A stretch of 64,000 nt of DNA, from contig NC_066610.1 of the NCBI RefSeq assembly GCF_905475345.1, positions 1,369,886-1,433,885 of the forward strand. The letters run 5' to 3'. Each line of letters starts with the position of its first letter. Within the stretch, counting starts at the first letter, position 1. The notes below the pieces were generated by a model. It was not told the origin of the DNA. It saw only the letters and a list, made by a program, of their open reading frames with translations, and did not search any database. Of the stretch, positions 47,243 to 60,035 are shown in pieces. The position numbers and the translations under genes are program-made. This DNA is from Vespula vulgaris. Lineage: Eukaryota > Arthropoda > Insecta > Hymenoptera > Vespidae.

Positions 47243-47640
47243 GACAATGACCAACAAATTTGTTTTTAAACATTTATAATCCACATATTTTTCCAGTATT
47301 AATATTGCCTAAATATTTCATTGAACACATTCCTATCGATATTTCTATATTATCTTCTAAAAATTTCCCAAAAGCATTCCGCACTACGAAACGAAAAAAA
47401 AGATTTCTCTCATAGTTTTCCTCTCTCATTCTTTAACATTTTACCTTAATACTGATTAAATCCATTTCTATTACTATTCCTATCTAAAAACTATCTAAAA
47501 ACAAAACTTCCCCTAGAAAAATAATCCCAAACCATTCCGCAGTACGAAACGAACGATCAACGAAAAATTAAGCAATAAAATCCCTATAACCTATAAAATA
47601 GAGTCCATTAACGTAACCCATAAATACAAAAAAATCTTTC
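47243..47640. repeat. Diverged tandem units, about 155 bp, two copies
   Basis: CCAAAAGCATTCCGCACTACGAAACG-like sequence near 47370 and CCAAACCATTCCGCAGTACGAAACG near 47527, each with similar A/C/T-rich followers. The phrase ATTCCGCA also appears in the duplications near 41.4 kb. Confidence 0.5.
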
Positions 47641-47881
47641 TTACTTTTTATCTTAAGAAACGATTTCTCCCTCCCTCTCTCTCTCTCTCTTTTCTCCCTT
47701 TCTCTCTTGAATCTTCTCACTTAAAGCTCAAACTTTGGAAATTCGTAAGGGGCGATCAGTCACCAGTCGACGAGATAAATCTGACTCATAAGTTACCAGA
47801 GAGCTCCCGTAGGCTAGGGGTTGCCCTATCTACGGGGGATGCTGTAGGGAAGAGAAAGAGAGAGATAGAGAGACAAACAGC

Positions 47882-47919
<38 letters not shown>

Positions 47920-48567
47920 CCCTCGGTGTAGCCCATATCAAGATCTCTTTGCATCTCTACGAGGCGAACGGCGACACGGAGGGACGTACAGGACGAAGAG
48001 AGGGAGATAGGGAGGTATAGGAGACAGGGTGGATGAAGGGTGGTAGGAAGGGGGTGTAGTGGGCCACGGGGGTGCTTATCTCTACGTTATTCCCGAAGGG
48101 CGAGCCCCGTCAGCCTGGGAGCTGCCAGATAACGTCCTCTACCCTCCCCCGTTCGACTCTACGATACCCTTTGCCTATACTGGGTGTCGAAGTCGTCGAA
48201 CCTATCTCGAATTTCGTACAACCCCTCATCCCTTCCATCTTACCCTAGCCCAGTTCTAACCTACGACCCTTAAAAGATCTCTCTTAAAGAAAAATATAAT
48301 TGTTGTAATGACATGTTTATGAATGACGATGAAAATTTCGTGATGTGATCATTGTTCGTGATATGATTTTTATATAATTGGATTATTTCACGGGTGTGTT
48401 ATTGATTTATTAATTTATGTTTGTGTTACTAATTGGAATTATTTATGGTGCTTTTGCTTTGTTATGTTTGTATGTAATTTTGATTGGGTGTATAAGGGAT
48501 CATTTTGAAAGAGATGTAGTATGTAAACTGTATCGTGATTTGTATATCTTTTTGTCATGGAATTTTA

Positions 48568-48599
<32 letters not shown>

Positions 48600-48715
48600 A
48601 TATTTGTGTATGTATATATGATATTAAATATATGTACATCAGATGTTATGATAAGAAAAAGTTTAATGAAAAATAATTGTCATGAAAATTATTAAGTAAT
48701 ATAACTAATACAGCG
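47641..48715. other. Intergenic: complex island between CT and GA tracts, then T-rich DNA
   Basis: About 47720-48270 is largely complex apart from a GA run at about 47885-47914. A 66-codon open frame (48059-48259, +) beginning MGHGGAYLYVIPEG is not low-complexity but matches nothing I know, and has no supporting splice or promoter context. The remainder is T/A-rich with an AT run near 48577. Confidence 0.35.
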
Positions 48716-49434
48716 TAACGATGAAAAAAGAAAAAAAACAATAGGAAAAGAAATGTGTCTCTAGGATTCTCGAAATATTGATTAAGAATGTGACGTAAGA
48801 AACAATCCGATATTTGATTTTTGATAATAATCTCGATAATTTTAGGATAATAGAAAATTCTGAAAAAAAATCTCCAGCCAATATTTTCTTATTGAATAAG
48901 AACATAAAAAGAAAGAATTAAAAAGGAGAGAAGGAGGAAAAAGTACGAGTACAGAGATGCTATCAAATATTTTTATTTTAAAAAGAATATGACGTAATTA
49001 AATAATCCGATACATTATATAATTCTTAATAATTAAAAACAAAAGCAAAAAATATGTACACACACACACACGCGCGCATATAATAAATTAAAAAAAAAAA
49101 ACACATATGTATATAACATAAATATAATATATATAACAAATAATCTATATCAATACAAAAATCACATAACGTGCGTTAATACAACATACATTACACATCA
49201 TACATTAAATATAAATAAACGTAACACACATACCCACATGCATATACATATAGAAGAGAAAAAGAAGAAAACAACAAAACAAAAAAACACAAAGATAAAA
49301 AAAAAGAAAAACTAAGAATACAAAATCCCACGAAATATCTCCGTTCAAAAGAATGCCAACATAAGAAACACCCAGTATAAACGATCGACGTCCCATTTCT
49401 GTAGTAGAACGTCCTGGTCGGTCCAAGATAAGCC

Positions 49435-49486
<52 letters not shown>

Positions 49487-50292
49487 CTTTTTCTCGCGTT
49501 CCTCGGATCCCGCGAAGGGTGATCGGCCGCTCGTGAAATAAGCTTCGCAGGGTTTTGGTGGTCGCGCTTTTGGGGAGGCTTAGAAGGGCGTTTGTGCACG
49601 CTCTCGCCCGAAACGACTGACTACCGACTCTCCTTTAGCTATGTATATACTTCCGAATCATCCCTCTTCTCTCTTTCTCTGTCTTTCTCTGTTTCTCTCT
49701 TTCTGTCTTTCTCTGTTTCTCTGTTTCTCTTTCTATCCCGCAAAACAGAGCCCTCGAAGGGCCTCCCAGCTGCCGATGACGTTTCCACGTGGGTACCCGC
49801 GAGGCTCGCGTGTTTTCGACGTCACCCTGATGATTTTACTCGACTCCTGCCACCCTCTCACCCCTTATGTACCCCTCTACGTTTCTACCCCCTCTCTCAT
49901 TCTCTCTATATTTATTTATATGTGTATATGTATACGTATAACGTATATCTGTCTCTTTTTCTTTTATTGCTATTGTTTTTCTTCTTTTTGGAAGGGTCGT
50001 TGCTCTTTTCTTGAAAGGATTGCTAATCTCTTTTTTTTGTGATTTAGAAATAAAAAGGAGAAAAGGAAGAATATATATATATATAAAGAGAGAGAGAGAG
50101 AGAGAGAGAGAACATTAAAAAATATATATATATATAATATATTTATATAATATATATATATATATGTATAAATATATAAATATCTATATTTATATTTATA
50201 TATATATAAATATATATATTTTATTTTATTATATATTTTATTATATTTATAAATATATTTTATATTATTTATATATTTAAATTTATTATATA

Positions 50293-50339
<47 letters not shown>

Positions 50340-50400
50340 AAAGAGAGAGAGAGAGAAGGAGAGAGAATATTACAAAAAAAGAAATAAAAATGTAAAAAAA
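48716..50400. other. Intergenic: A/T-rich DNA, long CT run, complex island, AT desert
   Basis: An AC/GC tract near 49060-49080. (CT)n covers about 49437-49482. A complex island covers about 49490-49630, and a second about 49745-49870 (CCCTCGAAGGGCCTCCCAGC; TCCACGTGGGTACCCGCGAGG). About 50070-50345 is almost pure A/T with long AT runs and GA at both ends. No gene is seen. Confidence 0.45.
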
Positions 50401-51565
50401 GCTTATTTAAGTGAAAAGTTGTTCCTTCTTTCTTCGAAATGAAAAATTAATTTCTTTTTTCTTTTTTTCGTTTTTTTGAATTTCATTCGACAAATCGAGA
50501 AGTCTTTTTAATCGAACGAAAACTTCTTATTCTGGAAAAATTTTCTTTTCGACAAGCAATCCATATTTTGCAAAAAAAAGAATACGAAAATCTGACGGAG
50601 CAAATTCTTTTTTTATTATGTAAAATTTGTATTTTGATAATCGATAATTAAAAAGGCAATGAAATTAAATAACGAAGTGGGCAATCATAAGATGCTTTGT
50701 AAATGTAAACCTGCTGAATGAAGTGTCATCAGAACGAAATTGTTTTGACTATTCGTAAGAAGATCGGATACGGGGTCAACATTTAATTTCCTGTTGCCCG
50801 CATGACCTGACTTTTGAAAAAAAGAAACGCGGACAAGAGATTGTAAATATTGAACCTAGACGATTTCTAACATCAAAACCAACGATATTATGTTAATCGA
50901 AAAAAACGATATAAATTTGATATAAGAAATGAAATAATATAAGAAATGATAATAAGAAATAATATAAATTTAAATAAAGAAATGTATAATTTAAAATGAA
51001 CATCAATACAATTATATATATGTAATATTATAAACAATAATATGTTATATTAATATATAAATATACAAATAAAAGATTAATATAAAAATTAATAATATTA
51101 ATAAAAAAAAATGGATATAAAAAATATATAAAAAAGATTAGATAATATTATAAACAATATTATATTAATATGATAACAATATTGATAATAATAGTGTTAT
51201 GCTAAATCGAAAAATAAATAAACGTGTTCTCAAACTTTTGGTTGTATGTTTCACATTTGAATAAAAAAAAGGAAAAAAAAAGAAATAATAATAATAATAA
51301 TTAAATAAACGACTTTCTCTCTTTCACCTACCCCTAATCAAATGGAAAATTAGATTAATATTATAGCGCTGTTTTACTTATTTAAATATAATAATCCGAG
51401 AAATTATTTTATGATAGTTTTTTATTATTAATGAAATATTTGAATAAATGATGGGACAAAAGAAAATTACTGTCGTTAATTTACTTACATATAAATCTGA
51501 AAAAATCTTTGTGTCATTCGCTCAAACGATCAGATATTTTATAATATTAATTTCTTATATAATCG
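50401..51565. other. Intergenic: A/T-rich unique DNA
   Basis: Mostly A/T-rich with TATA/AATA tracts. A short complex patch at about 50690-50880 includes AACCTGCTGAATGAAGTGTC and GTTGCCCGCATGACCTGAC. I see no gene. Confidence 0.4.
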
Positions 51566-51569
51566 ATAT

Positions 51570-52490
51570 AGCAAAAACGATTAACCAGTTTAAAGAAGAT
51601 CAAACATTCGTGATATGTGAAATTTAACGTCGAAATGAACAGTCACAGAAAAAAGAAAAAGAAAACTTACAGCTGTCGCTTACATACACAATCCGGAAAA
51701 AAAATATTACACCTGTAATTTACTTGCGTAGAAATCCGACAAAATTCTTATATCATTTATTAACCGATCAGAAATTTTCAAAAATTTATTCCTTAATTTC
51801 GATATCAATGCAACAAGAATGATTAAACGATACAAAAAGAAAAGATTAAAAATCGCAAAGAAAAATTACAGCTATCGTCTACGTATAATATTAACAAAAA
51901 AATATTACAGCTGTAATTTACTTAGATGCAAATTCGAAAAAATTCTTACATCATTTATCAACCAATTAGAAATTTACAAAAATTCAGCTTTTTATTTCGA
52001 AATCAATGTAACAAAAATGATTAACAAGTTCAAAAAGAAAAGATTAAAAATCGCAAAGAAAAATTACAGCTGTCGTTTACATACAATATTAACAAAAAAG
52101 TATTACAGTTGTAATTTACTTAGATATAAACTCGAAAAAATTCATAAACATAATTTATTAACCGATACAAAATTTCCCAAAAATGCATTCCTCCGAGATC
52201 AATACACGACCAACCAGTTCAAAGAAAAAAACCAAAAAAAGAAAAAAGAAAGAGAAAAAAAATTAAAAAATCATGCCACACTGAATAAACTCTCAAAAAA
52301 AGAAAACTACATCCGTCGCTTATGTACAAAATTCAAAAAAAAAATCTTAATCTACAACAACACAGATGTAATTAATTACGAGAGAGAAATTCAAAAAAAA
52401 ATATATATATCATAAACAAAATTCACTAACCAATCCAAAAATTTCTCAAAAATTCATTCCTCCAAAATCAATATATTAACCAACCACTGT
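51570..52490. repeat. Tandem array, about 200-240-bp A-rich unit, four to five copies
   Basis: Units begin near 51578, 51819, 52017, 52204 and 52430 with (A/G)ATTAAC(C/A)AGTT(C/T)AAA-type starts. Internal phrases include TTACAGCTGT(C/A)(G/A)(T/C)TTAC and AACAAAAAAATATTACAG. A 198-codon frame (51819-52415, +) crosses it and reads as Lys-rich repeats (KKRLKIAKKNYS twice, 198 bp apart). The repeat structure explains the frame; no domain is visible. Confidence 0.75.
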
Positions 52491-52829
52491 TCAAAAGAAA
52501 AAAGATTCAAAAAAAAAAAAAAAGAAAGAAAGAAAGTAATCAAAGAATCATGGTACGCGAATAAGCGATCAAAGCTTAGAAAGTCGGATTTAGAGAAGGG
52601 TTCGGAATATTTTATCCGAAAGAGAAAAAGAGAAAGAGAGAGAAAGGAGAGCAAAAAGAGAAAAAAAGACAGACAGACAGATAGACAGAAAGAGAAAGAG
52701 AGAAAGAGAAAGAGTTTTACTCGGGTCAGGTAGAAAAATAGATCGCGTCGGATGGTCTCGGTGGTTTGGGCTATTGTTTCGCGTGACACCCGGTGCGTAT
52801 CGGTGCTGGTGGTTGCTTGGTTGGTTTGC
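52491..52829. other. Intergenic: purine tract and complex island
   Basis: A GA/GACA-rich tract covers about 52615-52710. About 52715-52829 is complex (GTCGGATGGTCTCGGTGG; TGACACCCGGTGCG). It leads straight into the GGTT array. No gene is seen. Confidence 0.35.
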
Positions 52830-52894
52830 TTGGTTGGTTGGTTGGTTGGTTGGTTGGTTGGTTGGTTGGTTGGTTGGTTGGTTGGTTGGTTGGT
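52830..52894. repeat. (GGTT)n tetranucleotide array
   Basis: About sixteen uninterrupted GGTT units, preceded by two interrupted ones. G-pairs at 4-bp spacing could allow two-tier G-quadruplex folding on the + strand. Peptides of Pro-Thr-Asn-Gln or Gly-Trp-Leu-Val repeats are translations of it. Confidence 0.93.
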
Positions 52895-54736
52895 CATAGC
52901 GGCAAACGAGCGTAAAACTCGACCAGAACAATGGCACGTGGTGTGTGCGTGCCACATTTTGGGTGCCATCATATATACCTCTCCTTGTCTAATTCAAAAA
53001 GTACAACAAATAAAAAAAAAAAAGAAAAAGATATCAGTTACTTTAGGTATCTTGCTTAAACATAAACGAAAATATCAGGTAGAGTAGATTTTGTTATCAC
53101 GAGTAAGACGTTTGGATCTTTTGGAAGCAAGAATTAATCCAATCGTGTTAACTCCAATTGTTAGTTTTCAAAAATTCCTTCGGAACAAATTTAACAGGCA
53201 ATTTTATTCGTAATCGACGATCGTTTATCCGTGATTTTGTTTTCCTTCTTGCTACTTTTATTTATTTAATTTTTTTTTCAACGATCGAATTTATTTATTT
53301 ATTTTTTTTTTTTCATTTATTTAACAACGAATGAACAACGTCGGAGTGGTGTATCTGATAAAGAGAGAGAGAGAGAGAGAGAAAAGAAAAAAAAATTTCT
53401 AGGCCCTTTCTCGATCTCGGTAGGGTCGGACGTTATCTCCCCCTCGAATGAAATTATTCGCGAGCCATTGACTCTTCGTCTCACTTCAAATCGGAGGAGG
53501 GTTGAACGAGATCGCCAAAAAGTTAGGTATAAATCTTAGAGATTATTTTTCTTCTTTTCTTTTATTTTTCTTTTAATTTTTTTTTTTTTTTTTTTTAGGT
53601 CCAACACAGTTAGGCACCGTAGTTATTATTTGTCGTACTTTGTCTCTGTTTCTAACTTTGTTTTGTCTTTTTTTTTTTTTTAAACGCGTAACAATCATTA
53701 TCCGAATGATTATTGAGGGATATTGAGAGAAATGAGGGAACAGGTGGGGTGTGTCTCAAGGAACAGCTGTGTCGAAGAAAGAATAAGATTTGTTCAAAAG
53801 ATTAGAACCCAAACATGACGAGGTAAGTTAAGATTTTTTTTTTGGTCCCTTTCCATTTCTTTTTCTCCTCTTTTCTACTTTCTCTCTCTCTCTCTCTCTC
53901 TCTCTTTTCATTTTTTGCTTTCTTTTTCTTTTTTTGTTGTTGCTGAGGAGTTTCGATATCGGGATAAATATCGCGAAGAATATTGGAGCCAAGTCACGGT
54001 TGGTTCCGGTCAATCAAAAGGTCAAAATGGTACGGATATGGTGAAGAGAGTGAAGAAGACGAAGACGAAGACGAAGACGTAGAAGAAGAAGGAAAAAAAG
54101 AAAAAGAAAAAAAAAGAAGAGAAACGGAAGGTTGAAAGGTACAATCATAATGATGGTCGATCAGGAAAAACATATGGTGGATTAATCGAGGCGTGTGCCC
54201 TGTTTCTGAAGAAAGATCCCGTCGGGTACCAGATGACAGACAAAGAGGGACAGAGACAGAAAGAGAAAGAGAGAGAGAGAGAGAGAAAGAGAGAGGGATG
54301 ACCCTAAATATAAGTCCCTAAAATTCCCCTAGAAGATCGAAAACTCTTGAAAAGTCTTTGAAAGAGAAGCAGAGTCATACGATCGGACAAGGCATTGAAA
54401 AATTGATCTTCCTATGGTGGTTCCACCCCTAACTTAGTTCTTACTGAGAAGAAAAAAATTTTTTGAAGGGTATGTATGTCTATGTGTATATATATGTATG
54501 TATCTGTATAAGAGAAAGAGAGAGAGAGAGAAAGATATGTACGATGACTAGTCATCAGCATTTTCGAGGTCGAGCGGCAAAACTTCAAGGACCTTCACGA
54601 AGGCCAGAAACACTCGCTTGGCCCCCTAATTATCACTACGGGGGTTCCCCTTTCGGGCACGGGACCTCTTCTGGTACAAAACTGCACAGCAGGGGTCTAC
54701 TGGTGAATCCCCTTTAACCCCGCACACGTCTTTCCG

Positions 54737-54795
<59 letters not shown>

Positions 54796-54885
54796 ATCTC
54801 TCTCTTTCTCTTCATTATGTGATCCTGCAGAGTTTACTAATATTTTTATTTCCTCAGAAAGATCGGCAAGTGTAGTCCTGGGAAT
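52895..54885. other. Intergenic: complex patches, poly-T and GA/CT tracts
   Basis: Complex at about 52895-52980 (CAATGGCACGTGGTGTGTGCG), 53400-53530 (CTCGGTAGGGTCGGACG), and 54545-54725 (GACCTTCACGAAGGCC; CCCCTAATTATCACTACGGGGG). A GA run at about 54513-54535 and CT at about 54737-54800 flank the last island. GAAGAC hexamers run at about 54050-54080. No gene is seen. Confidence 0.4.
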
Positions 54886-55445
54886 GGATTCATTGAGAAC
54901 CACTTGTTGACATTTGTTACGAAATTAACAACTGAGAAATTTCTCTCTTTTTCTTCGACCTACGAAAAAAATGGAGATAAATTTTTGATCTTCTTGGTCG
55001 ATCAGATTTTGCTTTTCTTTTTATTTATTTATTTATTTTTTTTTTCTTGAACGAATTGTTCGTCGGATATTATTTAGGGATGATTGAGAACCACTTGTTG
55101 ACATTTGTTACGAAATTAATAATTGAGAAATTTCTCTATTTTTCTTCGCTTTATGAAAAATATGGAGACAAATTTTTGATCTTCTTGGTCGATCAGATTT
55201 TTCTTTTCTTTTTCTTTTCTTTTTTTTTTTTTTTTCTTGAACGAATTGTTCGTCGAATATTATTTAGGGATGATTGAGAACCACTTGTTGATATATCTTA
55301 CGATACAAAGTATTTCGCTTTCGGAAGTGACGTAGGTCAATGACAAGTCCCATGAAATGTTTGGACCCATCAGATTTTACTTCGAACTTAATTCTTCGTT
55401 AATATTTTTGAACGATTGAGAACCACTTGTCGTCCATTATGATAA
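54886..55445. repeat. Tandem array, about 190-bp unit, three to four copies
   Basis: (C/G)ATTGAGAACCACTTGTTGA occurs near 54891, 55083, 55273 and 55427. The first two units are near identical over TTACGAAATTAA(C/T)AA(C/T)TGAGAAATTTC, ATGGAGA(T/C)AAATTTTTGATC, TTCTTGGTCGATCAG and TTGAACGAATTGTTCGTCG. The last unit is shorter. The frame at 55047-55277 follows the array. Confidence 0.85.
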
Positions 55446-56394
55446 TTCAAATTCGAAACTAGTAAACAATAAACGATTGAAATTTTACGGACCTATCAGA
55501 TGTTTCTTTTTAAAGAATCGAGAGTAACAACGAGATCTGAGTTTTAACGAATTGATAAAAAAAAAAATGGTGGAACATTTGTTGAAAATTTTCGAATTTC
55601 TAACGAAACGAAAATATCCAACGATCGTTTCTACATAACCTAAATCGATAACGATCAATTCGTGTTTCGACTCTAACAACGAATCGTTGATTGAAAAAAG
55701 TGCATGACAAAAAACTCATCGTTTTTTATAAAAAAAAAAAAAGAGAGAGAAAAAAAAGAAAGAAAGAAAGAAAGAAAGAAAGAATAGGCAACGAAGACCG
55801 CAAGGTAGTATTCCTAAACCAAGAATTACGAAATTTTATGGGAAGCGAAATTTCATCCGCAGTAGTAAACAGAATTCTTCCATCGAGTGAACATAATCAG
55901 GAAAAGCATAACTCAACGATCGTTCTTAGCTGAGGGTATGCCCAAGAGTTGTTACGAAAGAAAGAAAAAAAGAAAGAAAAAAAGAAAGAAAGAAAGAAAG
56001 AGATAGAGATAGATTAGAGTAGAATAGGGTAGGATAGGGTAGGGTAGTTTGAAAAGGGCCAAAAGTAGGAATGTGAGGTTGTCTCGTGCACGCATTCGCC
56101 ACCACGAATCCACCCCCAAGTCGACACTTGGCTGGGCTCGCAGCAGTTACAGGACACGTACAGGACGAGGGTTGCTGTTCGCCGTTTGATCGTTGATGTT
56201 TTGCTCCCTGAGTAAAAGAGAAGAAGTAGGAAGTAGGAATAAAGACGAAGAGAAAGAGAGATAGATAGAGGAAGCACACTTCGTCTTTCCCACGTGCTGC
56301 TCGATGCAAACAACGTGCATCGCGTGTTCACCTATACGTGCAGCCGTCATTCTAGAAAAGGGAACAGGATTAGTCAGGGGTTGGTTACAATAGT

Positions 56395-56429
<35 letters not shown>

Positions 56430-56575
56430 GGGTGGTGGATCCGTGGATGATTGCTGGGCTGGCCGCGTGACGGTAACTACTGGGGCTTGGCATGACGGAC
56501 AGGCCGACGGCTCTACGCTTCTACACTATAGTCACGAGCATGTCTCTTTGAACTAAATTTATGCTATCTCTCTCT
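55446..56575. other. Intergenic: complex islands, GAAA and GA tracts
   Basis: GAAA tetramers at about 55755-55783 and 55955-56000. TAGGGTAGGATAGGG-like repeats at about 56025-56048. About 56050-56360 is complex (AAGTCGACACTTGGCTGGGC; CACGTACAGGACGAGG), and about 56430-56540 also (GGCATGACGGACAGGCCGACGG). A GA run covers about 56395-56425. Candidate regulatory islands, no gene. Confidence 0.35.
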
Positions 56576-56578
56576 TTC

Positions 56579-56639
<61 letters not shown>

Positions 56640-56660
56640 GTATGTATGTATGTATGTATC
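56576..56660. repeat. (CTAT)n / (GTAT)n tetranucleotide array
   Basis: About fifteen CTAT units (about 56581-56638) followed by five GTAT units. Likely highly polymorphic. Confidence 0.93.
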
Positions 56661-57105
56661 TTTTATGACCTTGATTGAATTTGTTTTATATAATAGTAAT
56701 TATTAAAAAAATTGATTTATATATTGATACGTTTAGGATAAAGTAAGCTTGATATATACGATCAATTTTAGACTCATGATGATCTATGTTTATCAGGAAG
56801 AATGAGTTGGTAGGTGGAGTATAGGTTCGGGAAGATTAATGTGATTATTAATCATACAAGTCCAAGAAGTCTAGAGGATATCACTTGATTTTGGGGATTC
56901 GAATAATTTGTTCGGGTTTATCATATTTACATTAACTTGTCGATCCTTCTTCTTCTTCTTCTTTTTCTTCTCTTTCTTTTTTCTTTCCGTTTCTCTTTTT
57001 CTTAATCAATCATTTACTCTGACGTTTTAACTCGATTATTCTTACAAATTCGATGTTATCAATATTATATTATAATATTGGGACGATCGCTTATTACTAT
57101 GTCAT
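56661..57105. other. Intergenic: A/T-rich unique DNA with a CTT tract
   Basis: Unique but A/T-rich sequence, with a TTCTTCTTCTTC tract near 56948-56975. Nothing else stands out. Confidence 0.4.
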
Positions 57106-57565
57106 TGAACAATTGAGTATGTTAACGATGAAATAAGCTCCAGAACAATTTGCGGAATTCGAAATCAACGATTTTGGATCTTAACGTTTGAATATTGTAC
57201 TTTCGAATCGTTCGAACGATCTTGGCATTTGAATTTCATACATGTCATTACATATTCGAACAATTGTAAATGTTAACGATGAAATAAGCTCCAGAAAATT
57301 TTGCGGAATTCGAAATCAACGATTTTGAATCTTAACGTTTGAATATTGTACTTTCGAATCGTTCGAACGATCTTGGCATTTGAATTTCATACATATGTCA
57401 TTACATATTCGAACAATTGTAAATGTTAACGATGAAATAAGCTCCAGAAAATTTTGCGGAATTCGAAATCAACGTTTGAACATTCTGTGCTTTCGAATCG
57501 TTCGAACGATCTTGGCATTTGAATTTCATACATGCGTTACTGTGTATTTGAACAATTGTAAAAGT
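57106..57565. repeat. Tandem array, about 150-bp unit, three full copies and a partial
   Basis: GAACAATTG starts near 57107, 57258, 57411 and 57550. Units are almost identical: GTTAACGATGAAATAAGCTC, TTTTGCGGAATTCGAAATC, ATTGTACTTTCGAATCGTTCG and ATCTTGGCATTTGAATTTC. The segment TTCGAATCGTTCGAACGAT is rich in inverted arms (CGTTCGAACG is perfect). High identity suggests recent expansion. Confidence 0.9.
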
Positions 57566-57635
57566 CAATGACGATCGAGTTTGATTTAAATGAAATTGAT
57601 CAAGGTGAGATAAGGATAAAAGTTAAGTGATCTGA

Positions 57636-57685
<50 letters not shown>

Positions 57686-58480
57686 AGATTCTTCGATGGA
57701 ATCTTAATGGGAGAAGAGGTACGGTGGCCGACGTGCAAGAACGCTCGTCCTTAACCACCTTTAACAAATTGCACCGACCAATCGTCGACGTACTACGATA
57801 TCCTCTCAACGTGCTACTACGAGCTACTCGTCCACGCTCCTGTACAGTTTTTGTGCCGCGCATGCGGAATGTTCCGACGGATATGCGAACATACACACGA
57901 TCTTTCTTCGTCCTATCTTGTAATCAAGTTAGAGGACTATTCTCGATTGACTTTGATCAAGAATTTCTTAGAATGTTTCTTTTTTATTTTTATTTTTTTA
58001 TTTATTGTTTTTTTTTCTGAAAATACCATAATTTCAGGGGTTTTTGAGTTTTTGTATATATCTTCGATCATCCTAGCAATCATATGTTCGAAGAAATTTT
58101 GTTTAAGTCTGCGCATGCGCCAAAAATTTATGTAACAATGTATATATATATATATCGATGTATATATATTTGGAATATAGATAGAATTGTTATCAGTGTT
58201 TTTGTTAATGAGCGATGTTAATCGTTCGTATCTTTGGATTTGTCGATGTTTACTTTTTTAAGAAAATAACAATGAATGTTTTGATAGTATCTTCAGTAAG
58301 ATGATTTGAGGTTATAAAATTATACTGAAGAATACTGATCACGTTGGGTTTAATTTTATTTAGAAAATTTGATTTGGATTATAACGAAGGTATAGAAAAT
58401 TTTGACGATAAACAAATTTTTATATATTCGTTATTGGATCTTTATTAATATTGAAATTGTTGATAAAAAGTTTTGGAAAA
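57566..58480. other. Intergenic: CT run, complex island, T-rich DNA
   Basis: (CT)n at about 57639-57680. About 57685-57960 is complex and opens a 98-codon frame (57724-58020, +, MADVQERSSLTTF...) that matches no family I know and ends in translated T-rich DNA. I do not call it a gene. The remainder is A/T-rich. Confidence 0.35.
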
Positions 58481-59427
58481 TAATCCTATAACATTTTATA
58501 CTAGCTCTAATCATTATCTCAAATACAAATAATAACATTCGTTCATCGAAACCTAACAATTTTGAAAAGTAAATTTTACAGCTCCCTCACCTAAACAATT
58601 CGCCTGAATTCAAAATTCGCTGGTAAAAAATCTTAACCTCAATCAAACCTAATAAATACATATATCAAACAATTATTCTTGCGAATGAAGAATGAGTAAA
58701 AAAGAAGGGTCGGATGAAACGTCGAATTCCTCGTAAAAGAAAAAAAAAAGAAAAAGAAAAAGAAAAGAAAAAAAAAAACCCTAACTCCATTACACCTAAT
58801 AACTATATCAAATTTTACCTACATAACCTTCTCACAGCGATAGATCACAAAAGTAGATCCACAAGAGTCAGACGAAATTCCAAATCGCTCGTCAGAAAGA
58901 AAAAAGAAAAAGAAAAAGAACAGAAAAATTAGAAAGACAAAAACAACCCACAAAGAACAATGAAAACGAATAAGTATAGCAAATATCCAATACCAACAAA
59001 CAATAAAAAATACCTAGCTGATAATTAACTAGAGCAAGAAAAAAAGAAGAAAAAAGAAAAAAAAAAAAAAGAATTTAAAAATCAGAGACGAGTAGTCCCA
59101 AGAAAAAAATTCTCAAAAATCTCCACCCCTTCCAAAAAAAGAGAAGAAGAAAAACAAAAAGAGCCATTAAAAAAGAGAATACAAAAGCAATCCAAAGAAG
59201 ATCACAAAGAATAAATAAGTATACGAACTGTCCGATACGAAACAATGACAAATACCTTGATGATAAATAACTAGAGCAAGTGGAAGATCTAGGTGCAGAG
59301 AAGTCTTAGATCACAGTAGTAAAGAGGATAGCACGTCGTGGTTGTCCAGTGGCGACGGAGGCTGTTCAGTGCTCCCTCGTACTCCGATCCAATAGAAAGA
59401 GAAAGAGAAAGAAAAAGAGAAAAAGAC

Positions 59428-59480
<53 letters not shown>

Positions 59481-60004
59481 TGGTCGGTAGAAAGAGAGGG
59501 AGAGATGGAGGAGGGGGTGGGTGTATGGTGGGAAGAGAGTCGGGATAGAAGAGAGGGCGTTGCGCAGAGTCAGAAGAAGAGAAGTGGACGTTGAGTGAGG
59601 GGTGAGAGGTGAGGGGTGGTACGAAGGAGGGATAGGGAGTAAAGAGAAGAGAAGGGAAGTAGAATGAGGATGAGGAGGAGGTGGAGGAGGAGGTGAGGGG
59701 AACGAAGCTTGGACCGTGGGGCTTTAATGAACCAATTTAAATGCATGCGATGATCAGTTGGCCTCTGAGCCCTCTTCTTCTTCTTCTGCGGGCTCTTTCG
59801 ACGACGACCGGCTACCTTTACACACGATAGGCCACGCCACACGACACACGTTGCAGCCTTTCCTTCTAGGACACCGTCGAAACGTTCTACACAACCCCTC
59901 ACCCCCTCAAACCCTCCTCTTCCTTCCCTAACCCCCGTTCAACCCATTTGGCTAACTTGCGTCCTTGCAGCCCTTTTCTTTCTGCTTTCTGCTGCTGCTG
60001 CTGT

Positions 60005-60035
<31 letters not shown>

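Noticed and set aside
51819..52415. 198-codon Lys-rich open frame
   Set aside because: It coincides with a tandem array of about 200-bp A-rich units; the internal protein repeat equals the DNA repeat and there is no domain.
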